The notes: generated by a model not told the origin, from the letters alone. Positions 23,104 through 34,760 are shown, numbered from the stretch's first letter. The stretch: DNA of 64,000 nucleotides from Neocallimastix lanati (nom. inval.) (GCA_016946835.1 JACVTC010000030.1:375001-439000); one strand, 5' to 3'. Program-made: numbers and translations.

Positions 23104-24417
23104 AATTTTTGGTAGATTCGGGTTTAGGATTCAAATAATTTAAAATTTTACAATTTTATTTACAGAAAAGTTAGTAAATTAATTAAAATTAAATATTCAA
23201 AAAAACAAAAAAATAAAATCCTCGTCAAAGATATTTCAGGTAGAACTACCAAATTAGATCAATTTGTTTGGTTAAATTTCCAAATTAAATTTTTTAAAAA
23301 TATAATAAACTTTATTTTCAAAGATTTTTTAAAGAAAAATTCTTAATCTCAAATTGTATTCCTACTGATTTAACTTTTTGGTAATCAGTTTATTAGAAAA
23401 TTCAAAATACATTATAATTATAAAAATATAACAACTTATATTCTTATTTAAATTATAACACCTTAAATAATCATAAAAATAAATCTATAAAAAATAAGGG
23501 CAATAATTTTTATTTAAACGAATTAAAAAGAAAAAAATTTTTAAAAATAAATTTTTAAAAAGAAAAAATAAAAAATAAATTTTATTATAAAAATTTTTCA
23601 AAAAATAGATACATCAGGAAACCGTCGGACAAGTTGAAAGATGTTAACTCTTTTATTGAATAATATCTTAGGGCATATTCAAGAGCTTATTATCATGATG
23701 ACTGGATTGACTGATTGATTGGATATACCTTGCAGAATTTACATATAATAATTCGGTTAATGAATCTATTAAGGAAAACTCCTTTCTTTATAAATTATGG
23801 GTTCCATCCTTCCATGGACGAATTCTTTTTATTACCTCAAATGGATACTAATTTTTAAATATATAAAAAATGTAAATACTAGTTTTCAATCACATTAAAG
23901 ACGTCTTACTACATTCCAAAGAATTATATAAAGGGCATGCTGATAAGAAAAGATTAGAACCTCCTGTTTTTAAAGAAGGTGACTTAGTATGGGTTCAAAC
24001 TCCTTCTTCACTCAATATCGAAGATAATTCTAAATTATCATCTTGTAAGAACGAACCTGATAAAGTACTTGAAGCCTTAGATAATAATAATTATAAAATA
24101 GATTTAAAAAGATCCCCTTTCCCTAAACACCATCCAGTATTCCATATATCCGAGCTGGAGCCTTTCATTCCTACTCCTCTAGAATATAGAAAAATGAAGA
24201 TCTCATGAAGAATCTATTAAGGATATTATCGAAAATTTCTGGATTAAGGACTAACTATAAGAAAAAAAATGTTATGAATATCGTGTTAAGGTACAAATAT
24301 AAAAATACAAATGATTGGGTTCCTTCAGAGGAAGTTGAAAACAACCCAAGAAATCAAGACATTTATTTATTATATTTAAAGAATGGAAGGAAGCTTACTT
24401 CGATTGCATATAATTAA
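23104..24417 (+). pseudogene. element E: decayed gypsy relic related to D (protease plus integrase C-terminus)
   Basis: 23113-23605 aligns with the protease region of element D (D 51055-51510), with frameshifts. At about 23606 the homology jumps to D 53960, so some 2.4 kb of RT, RNase H and most of integrase is deleted. 23620-24417 aligns with the integrase C-terminus and chromodomain-like tail of D, ending L-T-S-I-A-Y-N then TAA. Only the last 70 codons (24205-24417) remain open. No 5' LTR or gag is present. The left edge abuts the duplicated leader-like block. Confidence 0.85.
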
Positions 24418-24493
24418 AAAAAAAAAAAAAAAAAAAATTTTTGGAAATTATATTTTTTATTATTAATTTTTTAACTTTTACTTTATTATTATC

Positions 24494-24532
<39 letters not shown>

Positions 24533-24780
24533 TTAATTTTAATTTTTCAATAATTACAACACGAAATTGCAATTTCAAAATTTCAAAATTCAAAAAATAT
24601 AGCTATAATACACTCTTAACAATCAATTTATAATTCATTATAATCAAAATTTTATAAATTATTATAATTTTCATGTTTTTTTAAAAATTTAATGCTACAA
24701 ATTAAAAAGTTAATTGAAATTAAAATTTCAAAATTTCAATTTCAAATTTTCAATTTCAAAAATTCTAAATCAAATACATT

Positions 24781-24821
<41 letters not shown>

Positions 24822-24965
24822 TACCATTATATTCCCAACCATCAATTTTATTAACAAAATTTTAATTTTATTAAATTTTAGAATTTTCACAATTTCAATG
24901 AAATGGTCACTCACTTGAAAAGGGTTTCCTATAAAAATTTTAAAGGACTCAAGTGACCTTCCTCC
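24418..24965 (+). other. element E 3' non-coding region
   Basis: Corresponds to D 54753-55215 (same atggtaccattatattc and aaggactcaagtgacctt blocks), with long poly-A and poly-T expansions. No gene. Confidence 0.75.
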
Positions 24966-25367
24966 TGATATAAAACAAATATGTGTAGTAACATATTTGT
25001 ATATTTAATAATAATTATTAAATATTAAATTTATATCTTTTTGATAATAATTATTTTATTTTATTTTATTTCAATATGTATTATTATAATTATAATAATT
25101 ATAATACTTTAATTCATATAAAATTAATGTAGTTCTATATATTAGAATATATAATTAATATATAACCTATTTCTTATAAATAGATTAGATTATTTATATT
25201 AGGACTCTCTTGTAAAATTTTAGGAATTAGAATTATTATTTTAATTGTACGAATATTATAATTTTATTAATAAAATTTACTAAACTACCATTATTTAAAA
25301 ACCTAATACTTATAAATTATTGCACATAAAAGTCCCGCATATCAAAAATCATATTTGTTTTATATCA
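24966..25367. mobile_element. MITE-like element inserted in E
   Basis: A 402-bp insertion absent from the matching place in D. The ends tgatataaaacaaatatg (24966-24983) and catatttgttttatatca (25350-25367) are perfect 18-bp inverted repeats, and the interior is AT-rich and non-coding. ctcc on both sides (24962-24965, 25368-25371) is a possible short target duplication. No transposase is present. The superfamily is not identifiable from this. Confidence 0.75.
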
Positions 25368-25490
25368 CTCCTTACAAAAATAATAAAATTTTTAATTCAT
25401 GAAATTTCAAAAAAATTTTTTTAATAAAAATTTAGACCTCCTTATCGTTACACAAAAATTGTCTTGAATCCGATTTTTAGAGGAGGGCTT

Positions 25491-26389
25491 TGTTGAAATT
25501 ACAACTGAATTGAAATCTCAATTTCAGTTATTTACATTTCAATAATAATTAAAAATATTATTTATTTAATTATATAAATAATATATATATTTAAAATAAT
25601 TAATAATTAATATAAATTCTTGTTAAATATTTAAAGGGTTATCTTAGGCCTAATAATTCTGAGAATATTAATAAATAAGGTTTATATTAATAATTAATTT
25701 CAATACTACATTTGACGTCACGTGTATTTTATTTATATTATGTTTTTATATAGAGGGTGGTGCGTTTCGGAATGTGGCTTTAAATATTTTTACATAAATT
25801 TTCATTTTAGAATGTGGCTTATATTATTTTTTATAAATTTTTATTTATGAATATGAATATAATATTTAAAACATTAAAATAAAATGGCACATATAATTTC
25901 TTTGAAAAAATAATTATTAAACATATTTTTATTTTTTTTATTTTTTATTATCAAATATATATATATTAAATTATGAAATTATTATAAAAAAAAAATATTT
26001 ATTTAATTATTATTTAATTATTTATTTATATAAAAAATTTATATCTAATACGCCATCTCAAAAATATGTGGCTTATATTTATTCAAGTGCACTATCCTTT
26101 GTAAGGTTATTGTAAAATTACCTTTATAGTTAATTGTTTATAGATATTTAATTATTAAATAAATAAAGAGAAATTATTTTAAATAAAAATAATTAAATAA
26201 TTTTAAATTATTATAAGTTTATTATAAAATAAATTTTTATTAAACTAAACCATTTAAATATTTATTAATATTTATTATTATTATTATATATCTATATAGC
26301 ATATTACTATTTAGACATATTGACTTTGTAAAATTTTAATATATTATTTTATTTAAATTTAAAACATAAAATATATCAAAATCTTAACA
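25491..26389 (+). repeat. element E 3' LTR (D-type) with an insertion
   Basis: Starts tgttgaaattacaactgaat and ends atcttaaca like the LTR of D, preceded by aggagggcttt as a polypurine tract. The middle (25753-26096) is replaced by unrelated sequence; the flanks resume at ctttgtaaggttattg. Divergence from D is clearly visible, so E is older. Confidence 0.8.
25753..26096. mobile_element. unrelated insert inside the E LTR
   Basis: The D LTR reads straight across a different sequence here. The insert begins gagggtggtgcgttt and ends gtgcactatcc; these ends are imperfect inverted repeats (agggtggtgcgttt against aggatagtgcactt, 10 of 14). aatgtggctt or a close form recurs three times. It is non-coding and possibly an old DNA-element derivative. 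Confidence 0.4.
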
Positions 26390-27040
26390 CTAATGTCAAA
26401 GTTTTTAGATAATTTGGTCTTAACGATTAGGTCAAGATGCCAAATTATAGTAATTAATTAATAATTAAATTTTATTCTTATTTAAAACATATTGTTATTA
26501 GTAAATTTTATAATTAAGTTTTTATCTAAAATATAAATTTTATTTAATCTTAATAATATTTTATTACATTATTATTTTATATAATTATTACTATAATTTA
26601 AATTACAATAATCCTACAAAGGATTAATCAAAAGAATTTAAACATGTATTTATATAAAATAAATTAATTATTAAAATATTAATTATTAATATGAATATGT
26701 AAATAATATTAATATAAGTTTGATATTGATAATATAAAGTTAGATAATAATATAAATAATTAATATAAATAAAATATAAGAATTAAATATTGCTAAATAT
26801 TATAATTTATAATTAAAATATAATATGTAGAAATTAATTTAATATGACAATCACGTGTTTACATTATTTAATATATATTAAATTCAATATGTTAATAATA
26901 TTTAGTAATTAGTTGGCCTAGACTAATTCCTAAATATTTTAATAATAATTATTATATTATTATTTTTTATTAATATTGAAATTCAAATAACTGAATTATC
27001 GAAATTGAAATTGAATTGAAATTCAGTTATTATCTTAACA
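26390..27040. other. spacer left of element D, nothing recognised
   Basis: AT-rich sequence with a palindromic spot near 26405-26450 (aatttggtcttaacga ... ccaaatt) and a gaattgaaattcagttat-type inverted repeat near 26985-27025. No gene. It immediately precedes the actaa target of D. Confidence 0.6.
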
Positions 27041-27045
27041 ACTAA

Positions 27046-27590
27046 TGTTGAAATTATAACTGAATTGAAATCTCAATTTCAGTTATTTACATTTCAATAA
27101 TTAAAAATATTATTTATTTAATTATAAATAATATATATATTTAAATAATTAATAATTAATATAAATTCTTGTTTAATATTTAAAGGGTTATCTTAGGCCT
27201 AATAATTCTGAGAATATTAATAAATAAGGTTTATATTAATAATTAATTTCAATGATACATTTGACGTCACGTGTATTTTATTTATATTATGTTTTTATAT
27301 ATGTTTACAACATATCTATATTAAATTCAATTATTCAAATTAATTATATAATTAAATTTATCCTTATATTTTATTATTATTTATATTATTATTATCTTAT
27401 AATTAAATATTATTATTATGTAACTTACAAAGAACATAAAAGATAGATTTTTACATCTTTCTTTTATACTTTGTAAGGTTATTGTAAAATTACCTTAATA
27501 GTAATATATTATAGATATTTTATTATTAAATAAAATCAATAAATTTAAAATCAAATTAATTTGATAATTCTAATTATCAAAGTTTATTAT
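27046..27590 (+). repeat. element D 5' LTR, left part
   Basis: Aligns with 55333-55884 of the 3' LTR and ends in attat, the target of element C. A 54-bp segment at 27424-27477 is inverted relative to the 3' LTR. Confidence 0.9.
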
Positions 27591-27608
27591 CGTAACGAAA
27601 TCTTCAGT

Positions 27609-27918
27609 TGTTAAGGTTTTAGAGAATTAAATAAAAATAAAGTAAGGAAACACAAATTTTATTTATTTATTTATTATTTTTATTTATAAATTTATTTGAT
27701 TTTATTTGATTTGATGATATTTAAAAATTAGTAGCAAAATTTACAACTATTTATACTTTTTTTTTCAAGGCATAAAAGTTGTTCTTGCCACTAAATTACA
27801 TTTTATTATTATTTTTCTTTTTATATATAAAAACTATTAAATTTAAATTGATTTTTATAATCAATTATATAAAATTTAATTATAACAATATAAATAAAAT
27901 ACATTTATAATATTAATA

Positions 27919-27966
<48 letters not shown>

Positions 27967-28453
27967 CTATCTAAAATATTACTAATAAGAATTTATTTAA
28001 TTGGCTAAAATTTTTATTACAATCTGTTAAAATATTCAAATAAAAATAAAAATACTATTCTAATATAAAGGTTTTTAATAAAATAAAATATTTTTCAATA
28101 TAAAATAAAACATTTCGATATAAAATTTTATAATAAAAGTTAAAATATAATATATAAATTTTTAATTATCAATATATAAAAATATTATTAATACAAATTT
28201 TCATTATTAATATAAAAATAAAAAAATAAGATTTATTATTAAAATTGTTAATATAAGTTTTAAATATATAAAAATATTACTATTAATATAAGATTTAATA
28301 TAAAAATTATAAAGTTTAATATAATTTTTGATCTAATTTTTAATCTTTGAATTTAAAAATTTATTAAAGTACAAAAATAATAATGTACACATAATGTATT
28401 AGAAATAAATCGTAGATTTAATTAAGAATGCATTATTTAGTACATTCTTATCA
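27609..28453 (-). repeat. A1 3' LTR
   Basis: 845 bp. Differs from the 5' LTR mainly in the length of a ~39-40 nt T-run (plus strand). The pol stop lies 18 bp inside from it. Confidence 0.92.
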
Positions 28454-28471
28454 AGATGCCCCGACGAAGAC

Positions 28472-31400
28472 TCAAGCTTCTCTGTAAGCGGAGTTAAACT
28501 TTACTAAATTTTTAAAATGAACATTCCTATCGAGTTGTTTCCCAGTTTTCTGATCGATTAAGGTTGCCGTGTTGAATTGAATTTTTAAAATTTTAAATGG
28601 TCCATTGTAATATGGTTCTAGCTTAGTGCGGCTAAAGTTTCTAACAAGAACAAGATCACCAGCTTTTAATTCTTTTCCTTTTTTCATACTTATTTGTTCT
28701 TCTCGTCTTGTTGCCCAATACTTGTTAGCATTCTTCACATTTTCGCATGCTTCTCTAGTCCATTGATAATGACGAACAAATTTTTCCATTAAAATTTCAT
28801 CATACGATTTACCTGCATTTTCAATTGTTCTTATGGCTATATCATAAGGCTGTTGGTCTTCTCTTCCATATACTAATTCAAAACTAGAATGTCCGGTAGC
28901 TGTGTTTTTGGTAGTTCGAAGTGCCCATAAAGCAGAAGGTAAAACTTCATCCCAATCTTGATTTTTCCTTCCTAATAAACGAAGTAATTTTCCAATTTCT
29001 TTATTTCGGTTTTCAGTGAGACCATTGGATTCAGGGTGATAGGTAGCTATGAATTTTACATAAACATCATAAAGATCAAGAAAGATTTTAGTCATATCAG
29101 AAGTGAATTGGACTCCATTATCTGTAGTAATAACTTGAGGCACACCATGTCTTGCAAAAACGTTTATTAAAAATTTAATTATATCAGAGGAAGTTATGTT
29201 TTCAGTGGGTTCGGCTTCAACCCATTTGGTAAAGTAATCAACAGTTACTATAATATATTGATTATTATTTCTTGTTTTTGGTAACGGTCCTATAATATCT
29301 AATCCTAAATGCACAAAGGGACCCTCCACTTTAGTTGGATGGTTTTCGGTTGGTTCTGGATATGGTTGAGGACGATTTAATTGGCATTTTTCACAATTAC
29401 TAACAATTCTTTTGATATCTTTAATCATATGATTCCAATAAAAGTTTTTCTTAAGTCTTTGATATGTTTTGTAATATCCTTCGTGGCCAATATTATGAGC
29501 TTCTAAAATTAATTTAAACCTTTCATTTTCGTCCGTTATTAATTTTCTATAATTTCCATTGTCGATAAAGTAATCTTCACCATCAATAACAGTAAACTTT
29601 TCATTAATAAATTCCTTTATAACCTTAGATAATAATTCTTCATTATTTCCATTAGTAATTTTTGTTAATAATATCTTTCTCTCTTCCTTACTTTTCATTC
29701 TTGAAAGAGCATCAGCTAACACATTCTTTTTGCCTGATTCATATTTTATATTAATTCCAAGCATACTAGCGGTTAGACACCATCTTGTTTGCCTTGCATT
29801 CAAAGGTTCTTTATTCTTAAATAAACCAACTAATGGTTTATGATCTGTGTAAATAGTTGTAGGTAATGGATTTCCTTCAATATAAGATTTAAATTTAGTC
29901 ATACAGTAAAATAAAGCTGTTCCTTCCAAATCTGTGATACCATAATTCTTTTCAGTTTTCTTCAAACTTCTACTTATAAAGTGTATTGGATGCTCCTTAC
30001 CGGTTTCTTCTTCTTTTTGTAAAAGAACTCCACCAATTCCATTATACGAAGCATCAGTTCTAATGATAAAAGGTTTGTCAAATGACGGAAATTTTAGAAT
30101 AGGTGCATTGATTAATTTTTCTTTTAGGAGTTCAAAGCTTTCTTGTTGTTCTTTATTCCATTCATATTTAGTATTCTTTTTCAATAATTTACATAAAGGT
30201 GAGGTAATTTGAGCATATTTAGGGATAAAGTCACGATAATACCCTATTGCTCCTAGAAATGATCTTAATTCATGAATTGATGAAGGGGCTTCCCACTTCT
30301 TAATAGCTGTTATTTTACTTTCCATGGGACTTAATCCTTTAGTAGTAAGTTTGTGACCTAATACATCAACTTCAGTTTGAAGAAAATGGCACTTTTCAAT
30401 ATTAATTTTTAACTTGTTTTCTTTAAATACTTCTAATACTTGTTTAATATGAATTAAATGTTCTTCGATACTTTTTGAATAGATCAAAACATCATCAATA
30501 AATACATAAACAAATTCACCAATAAAAGGGAATAAAATTTTATTCATTTCTCTTTGGAAGGTTGAGGGAGCTCCAGTAAGTCCAAAAGGCATAACCTTAA
30601 ATTGATAATTTCCAAACTTAGTAGTGAAAGTGGTTACTTCAACGCTTTCTTCATCCATTAAGATTTGGTGAAAACCAGAAAATAAATCAAGAGTTGTAAA
30701 TATTTTAGATCCTCCGAGACTATCAAAAATTTCATCTATATATGGAACTGAATAAGAATCTTTTTCTGTCATATCATTGACTTTTCGGTAGTCAATACAC
30801 AAGCGCCACTTTCCATTGTGTTTTAGAATGAGTACTACTGGAGATGACCATTCTGAACAGGATGGTTCTATCAATCCTTTCTTAATAAGCTTTGTAAGTT
30901 CTTCTTTTAAGATATCTGATTTTAATTTAGTTAACCTATAACTTCTTAATTTTACTGGCTTTGCATTTGCTTTCAAACGGATCTTATGTGGTGAAAGTTT
31001 AGAAGGAGTTAGTTCTTCTGTTGAAGTGGCAACTATGTCAATCATTTCTTTGAGAATTTTAATAATTTGTTCTTTATAATCTTTATTTAAGGTACTTAAA
31101 AATTCATCACTCTCAATAAATTCCATTGGAGTTAATTCCTTTATAATTTCCTTTTCATTATTCGTTTCTTTAACTTTTCTAATAGTGCAAATTATACTTT
31201 CTTCATCATAATATTGATTATTTATTTTAGCTATTTCTTCGTATTCACTTTCTGACAAAAGTTTACATAAACTGTTTAAGGTCGGATGAATAAATAAACA
31301 ATGATCGATTTGAGTTTTAAAGTTTATTAACATATCATAAAATGAGTCTTCTTTCTCAATAATTCTAAAGTCCGCATTAAATTCATAATTATTAATTTTT

Positions 31401-32287
31401 ACTGGTAATTGAACAATAATTCCTTCCGAGTATTCTTCATCTTGTGTTGCTAGTTGGATTCTTCCACGACTTTTTCCAACTGTTTCATATTCACCAGGTA
31501 ATTTATCAAAATACTGCTTAGTAACGATGCTTAGGTTACTACAAGAATCAATTAAAAGTTTTCCTAGTACTCCGTCAACACTTGCATCAACCATTGCTAA
31601 GTCTTCTTCGGCTACTTCATTACTTTTACTTATGTAGCTATGATCATAGTTATTCACTAATAAAGTTCGTGCTATTACATTGTCTACAGTTCCAATTATT
31701 TTAGATTTTTCTAACTTTAAACCTTGAGTTAATTGTGAACGAATTTTCGGACATGCATTCAAGAGTTGACCTATCGTAATACTGGATTTAAGATTATTTA
31801 AATCATCCATAATATTGTAAGGTTCTTTATTATTCATCATTTTGATATTCCTTTTTACTAACTGAGTATTTTCATTATTAGTTTCTTTAGTTTTTGTTGA
31901 AATTAATTTTTCCAAAGTATTAGTTTTATTTTGTTGATTATCTTTATTCATTTCTATATCTTCTATTTCATTATCGATTACAAGTATATCTTCAGATTCA
32001 ACTTTTTTCTTTCCTTTTGATGAATAATTGTTGTTTTCTTCTTTACTTTCTCTTACTCTTGTTATATTTCTTAATTCCTTTTCTTTTTGTTTTTCTTTGT
32101 TAATATTTGGTTGAGTTAAAATTGAAGGAAGTATTTGATTTTTATAAACTTTATTTGGTTTATTATGTAGCTCATTTTCTTTCTTCTTTCTTAAAGCAGG
32201 AGTTGCGAAAGGACGTGGATTATCTTTTAAACTTTTATGTACTTTCTTGGAATTATTTTCTTCCTTTTCGCTGTTATTATCATTCAT
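28472..32287 (-). CDS. pol: A1 Pol polyprotein (protease, RT, RNase H, integrase)
   Basis: 1271 residues from the first ATG, but the frame is open from about 32505 and is probably reached by -1 frameshifting from gag, not from this ATG. Residues 1-160 are charged and low-complexity. The protease site is D247-S-C-S, where a glycine is usual. RT has L-C-I-D-Y-R, V-M-P-F-G-L and F-I-D-D (D598, D599). RNase H starts near T-D-A-S (D745) and ends near L-A-D-A-L-S. Integrase has zinc residues H931, H935, C965 and C968, then D997, D1056 and E1092 (35-residue spacing). No chromodomain follows, and the end is V-H-F-K-N-L-V-K-F. The gypsy order (RT before integrase) is clear. No stop or frameshift interrupts it. 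Confidence 0.95.
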   Translation of the reverse strand: MNDNNSEKEENNSKKVHKSLKDNPRPFATPALRKKKENELHNKPNKVYKNQILPSILTQPNINKEKQKEKELRNITRVRESKEENNNYSSKGKKKVESEDILVIDNEIEDIEMNKDNQQNKTNTLEKLISTKTKETNNENTQLVKRNIKMMNNKEPYNIMDDLNNLKSSITIGQLLNACPKIRSQLTQGLKLEKSKIIGTVDNVIARTLLVNNYDHSYISKSNEVAEEDLAMVDASVDGVLGKLLIDSCSNLSIVTKQYFDKLPGEYETVGKSRGRIQLATQDEEYSEGIIVQLPVKINNYEFNADFRIIEKEDSFYDMLINFKTQIDHCLFIHPTLNSLCKLLSESEYEEIAKINNQYYDEESIICTIRKVKETNNEKEIIKELTPMEFIESDEFLSTLNKDYKEQIIKILKEMIDIVATSTEELTPSKLSPHKIRLKANAKPVKLRSYRLTKLKSDILKEELTKLIKKGLIEPSCSEWSSPVVLILKHNGKWRLCIDYRKVNDMTEKDSYSVPYIDEIFDSLGGSKIFTTLDLFSGFHQILMDEESVEVTTFTTKFGNYQFKVMPFGLTGAPSTFQREMNKILFPFIGEFVYVFIDDVLIYSKSIEEHLIHIKQVLEVFKENKLKINIEKCHFLQTEVDVLGHKLTTKGLSPMESKITAIKKWEAPSSIHELRSFLGAIGYYRDFIPKYAQITSPLCKLLKKNTKYEWNKEQQESFELLKEKLINAPILKFPSFDKPFIIRTDASYNGIGGVLLQKEEETGKEHPIHFISRSLKKTEKNYGITDLEGTALFYCMTKFKSYIEGNPLPTTIYTDHKPLVGLFKNKEPLNARQTRWCLTASMLGINIKYESGKKNVLADALSRMKSKEERKILLTKITNGNNEELLSKVIKEFINEKFTVIDGEDYFIDNGNYRKLITDENERFKLILEAHNIGHEGYYKTYQRLKKNFYWNHMIKDIKRIVSNCEKCQLNRPQPYPEPTENHPTKVEGPFVHLGLDIIGPLPKTRNNNQYIIVTVDYFTKWVEAEPTENITSSDIIKFLINVFARHGVPQVITTDNGVQFTSDMTKIFLDLYDVYVKFIATYHPESNGLTENRNKEIGKLLRLLGRKNQDWDEVLPSALWALRTTKNTATGHSSFELVYGREDQQPYDIAIRTIENAGKSYDEILMEKFVRHYQWTREACENVKNANKYWATRREEQISMKKGKELKAGDLVLVRNFSRTKLEPYYNGPFKILKIQFNTATLIDQKTGKQLDRNVHFKNLVKFNSAYREA

Positions 32288-32429
32288 TTTTCTTTTTATA
32301 GCATTTATAATGATATTATCCTCACTTTCAGTTGTGTCACTAAAATCAGATTCTTCAGATTCTTTATTAAAGGAATTATTATCAATTGGGGTATTCTTGG
32401 TAAAAGTATTATTTTGTAAATTATTTAAT

Positions 32430-32482
32430 GAAGCTATTGTTTTGTCATTGGGAGTGCTTCTGCTCCCATTTAGAAGTTTAAA
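32430..32482 (-). promoter_or_regulatory. A1 gag-pol -1 frameshift signal
   Basis: On the minus strand the gag codons tct tta aac contain the canonical slippery heptamer T TTA AAC (32482-32476), one codon before the gag stop. After a 7-nt spacer, TGGGAG (32468-32463) pairs with CTCCCA (32454-32449) across an 8-nt loop. GAAGC in that loop can pair with GCTTC at 32434-32430, giving an H-type pseudoknot. The pol frame is exactly -1 to gag here and is closed by TAA a few codons upstream. Heptamer, spacer and structure match known -1 frameshift sites. Function is inferred. Confidence 0.85.
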
Positions 32483-33375
32483 GACTTTTTGGAATATATT
32501 TCTTTTTTATTTTTTTCCATAATCTTATTTAATTGAGGGCAATAGTATGAGTAATGACCTTCTTCCTTACAGAAGAAGCAAGTTTTAACAGATAAATTTC
32601 TCATTTTCTGGGTTGATTCTTCTATAATATCTTGAGGTTTCAGTTTATTATTTGTTTGACTTGTTTGGAAAGTTTCGTTTCTTCTTTTAGGATAAAGTCT
32701 TGAAGTAGTACTGTTTTGATTATTTTGATTATGCTGGGAATTATTAACATTATAGGTATTAATATTATTGTTCCTTACAGAAAGTCTATCTACTTTCTCG
32801 GCAATTTTGAAAGCTTTCTCCATACTTATATCATCTTTAAGGGATAATTTCTTCCAGGCTTCATAATTATTTTGAATAGAGTCAATATAATCTAGTACAC
32901 CAATGCGCTTTCTTCTCTTTTTATCAAGTTTAGTGTACAAAGTTCTATATCTTACATTAAAGTCTTTAATCTTTTCGTTTCTTTTAATTCGCATTGCACG
33001 AAGTTCTTTAAGAAGTAAATTTTGGTCTTCTTTAATACCGTAAAAATTTTCAAGACTTGAAATAATTTTTTCAAGAGAAGGAAATTTATCATCATCAACA
33101 TTTTCTTCTTCATCATCTTCTTCTTCATCTGATGAATCATCACTTTCATCATCACTATCTTCTCCCAAATCTTCAATAACGCGTTGTACTTCACCAGAGC
33201 TGGTAAGTAAACAAGCATTAAATATTGTTTCCGGATCTGTGATACCTTGTATCTTGATCCAAAGTTTTAATTCAGTAGCCCAGGACTTTATATCTAAATT
33301 GTCCTTGCTAAGCTTCACTATGTCTCGTAATTCTTTCTTTAATTCTTTAAAACTTAAAGTACTTTTAGTAGACAT
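32470..33375 (-). CDS. gag: A1 Gag
   Basis: 301 residues. The N-terminal half is a helical gypsy-type capsid region. An acidic tract of D/E/S follows at about residues 73-97. Near the C-terminus is a zinc knuckle C266-X2-C269-X4-H274-X4-C279 for RNA binding, followed by a basic tail. The ATG at 33375 follows a long leader. The stop overlaps the pol frame, with the frameshift heptamer two codons upstream. The translated protein is identical to that of A2, whereas Pol differs at about eleven residues. Confidence 0.93.
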   Translation of the reverse strand: MSTKSTLSFKELKKELRDIVKLSKDNLDIKSWATELKLWIKIQGITDPETIFNACLLTSSGEVQRVIEDLGEDSDDESDDSSDEEEDDEEENVDDDKFPSLEKIISSLENFYGIKEDQNLLLKELRAMRIKRNEKIKDFNVRYRTLYTKLDKKRRKRIGVLDYIDSIQNNYEAWKKLSLKDDISMEKAFKIAEKVDRLSVRNNNINTYNVNNSQHNQNNQNSTTSRLYPKRRNETFQTSQTNNKLKPQDIIEESTQKMRNLSVKTCFFCKEEGHYSYYCPQLNKIMEKNKKEIYSKKSLNF

Positions 33376-34743
33376 TTCGTTTTTAGTTAATAATTTTTTT
33401 ATTGTAAATTAACGAGGTTATTAAATACGAATAAATTTGAAAGTCCAACTTTAAAAATATAATTTAACAAGTAATTTAATATCGAATCAAATTTTAAAAC
33501 AATATATCTTAGTAATTTTTGAAAATAATAATTTTATTTGCTTTCTTTAGTAAGTATAAGCTCGAAATCCTTATCGACAACTTAGTAGAAATTATAAAGC
33601 ACGAGGTTCTTTTCGACTACTTTTTTAAGAATAATTTTAAGTTCGAAATCTTTATCGACAACTTAATAGAATAATTTTAAGTTCGAAATCTTTATCGACA
33701 ACTTAATAGAATATTTTTCAAGCTCGAAATCTTTATCGACCACTTGAATTTTGTAATTTAGTATATTTGTAGTAATAAATTTAGAAGCAAAGTTTTATTT
33801 ATTATTTTCACCTTTCAAAAATTTTTCTTTTTAAACGATAAATATTGTATTGTTATAGCTAATAAAATTATTAATTAATTATAATTATTAAATACAAAAA
33901 AATAATCTTTATTGTCGTACAATCTGATAGTACACACTGTCTGACGTGCAGCTTACCTAATGGTGTCATGCCACGCGTGTGCCACGATTACTATATTCAA
34001 TATAAAATATAGCAGTTCAGAGCCCACTAGCCCAATTACTATGTAGGATAAACTTAATCCGATAATCTATGTACGGAATAAAAAAATTTTAAAAGTATTC
34101 AATAATATTTTTATTAACTAATAAAAATTAACTAAAAACACAATATTTTCAAAGTAAATTAAGATTCTATTACAGGAATTATATAACAAATAAAGTACCA
34201 GTAATAAAAAAAAATAAAAAAAATTTAAATGGCGAAGTTAGCCAAAGTCTGATACTTTATATAATAAAGTGCCTTATAACTAGCACAAAGAAAAGTAAAA
34301 AAAATTATATAAAAAAAACAATCTTACGCCTTCGGTGACGTAAGCTCCTTATTCGCCAGTGCTTGGAAAGTACCCGCACCTTCGTGTGTTGAAACGTTGA
34401 AGGTTGAACTATTATTACCGGGTCGGTAACCAAATACCTTCGTCTACTTTCCAATTAATCTCCAAATTAACTACTATTCAATAACCTACTATGAATAGAG
34501 TTAATTTGTTGCTATCTGAGAATACACTGTGTATGAGCTCTATCCGCTCCTTGTTATAATTTTACAAAATTTGTTTTTTTAGAATCTTAATTTTACTTAT
34601 TTAAAAAAAATTTTTTTTATATATATATATCAAACAAGCGCCATGGGTTAATCAAAGGATTAACGACTTACTTGTTTATCAATATAAAATAAAAAAAAAA
34701 TTAAAAAAAAATCTATGTTATTTACTATTATTTCTATTTAATT
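33376..34743 (-). promoter_or_regulatory. A1 5' leader with 40-bp repeats and shared leader blocks
   Basis: A 1.37-kb untranslated leader. Tandem 40-bp units built on ttcgaaatctttatcgacaa are present near 33540-33745, with two perfect central copies. Each unit can form a small aagttcg/cgacaactt hairpin. Further upstream in sense direction are block 1 (34527-34549) and block 2 (34320-34359), both shared with element C. No long frame. Confidence 0.75.
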
Positions 34744-34760
34744 CCCCGATATCTCCACCA
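34744..34760 (-). promoter_or_regulatory. A1 primer-binding site
   Basis: The minus strand reads tggtggagatatcgggg, six bases after the 5' LTR. It starts with TGG as expected for pairing with a tRNA 3' CCA end. The implied tRNA ends ccccgatatctccACCA, that is, acceptor 3' strand tatctcc. I cannot name the tRNA. The same string occurs at 23087-23103; in A2 one base differs. Confidence 0.75.

Noticed and set aside
33540-33745. Regularly spaced repeats resembling a CRISPR array
   Set aside because: Units are contiguous 40-bp tandem copies without unique spacers, inside a retrotransposon leader in a eukaryotic genome.
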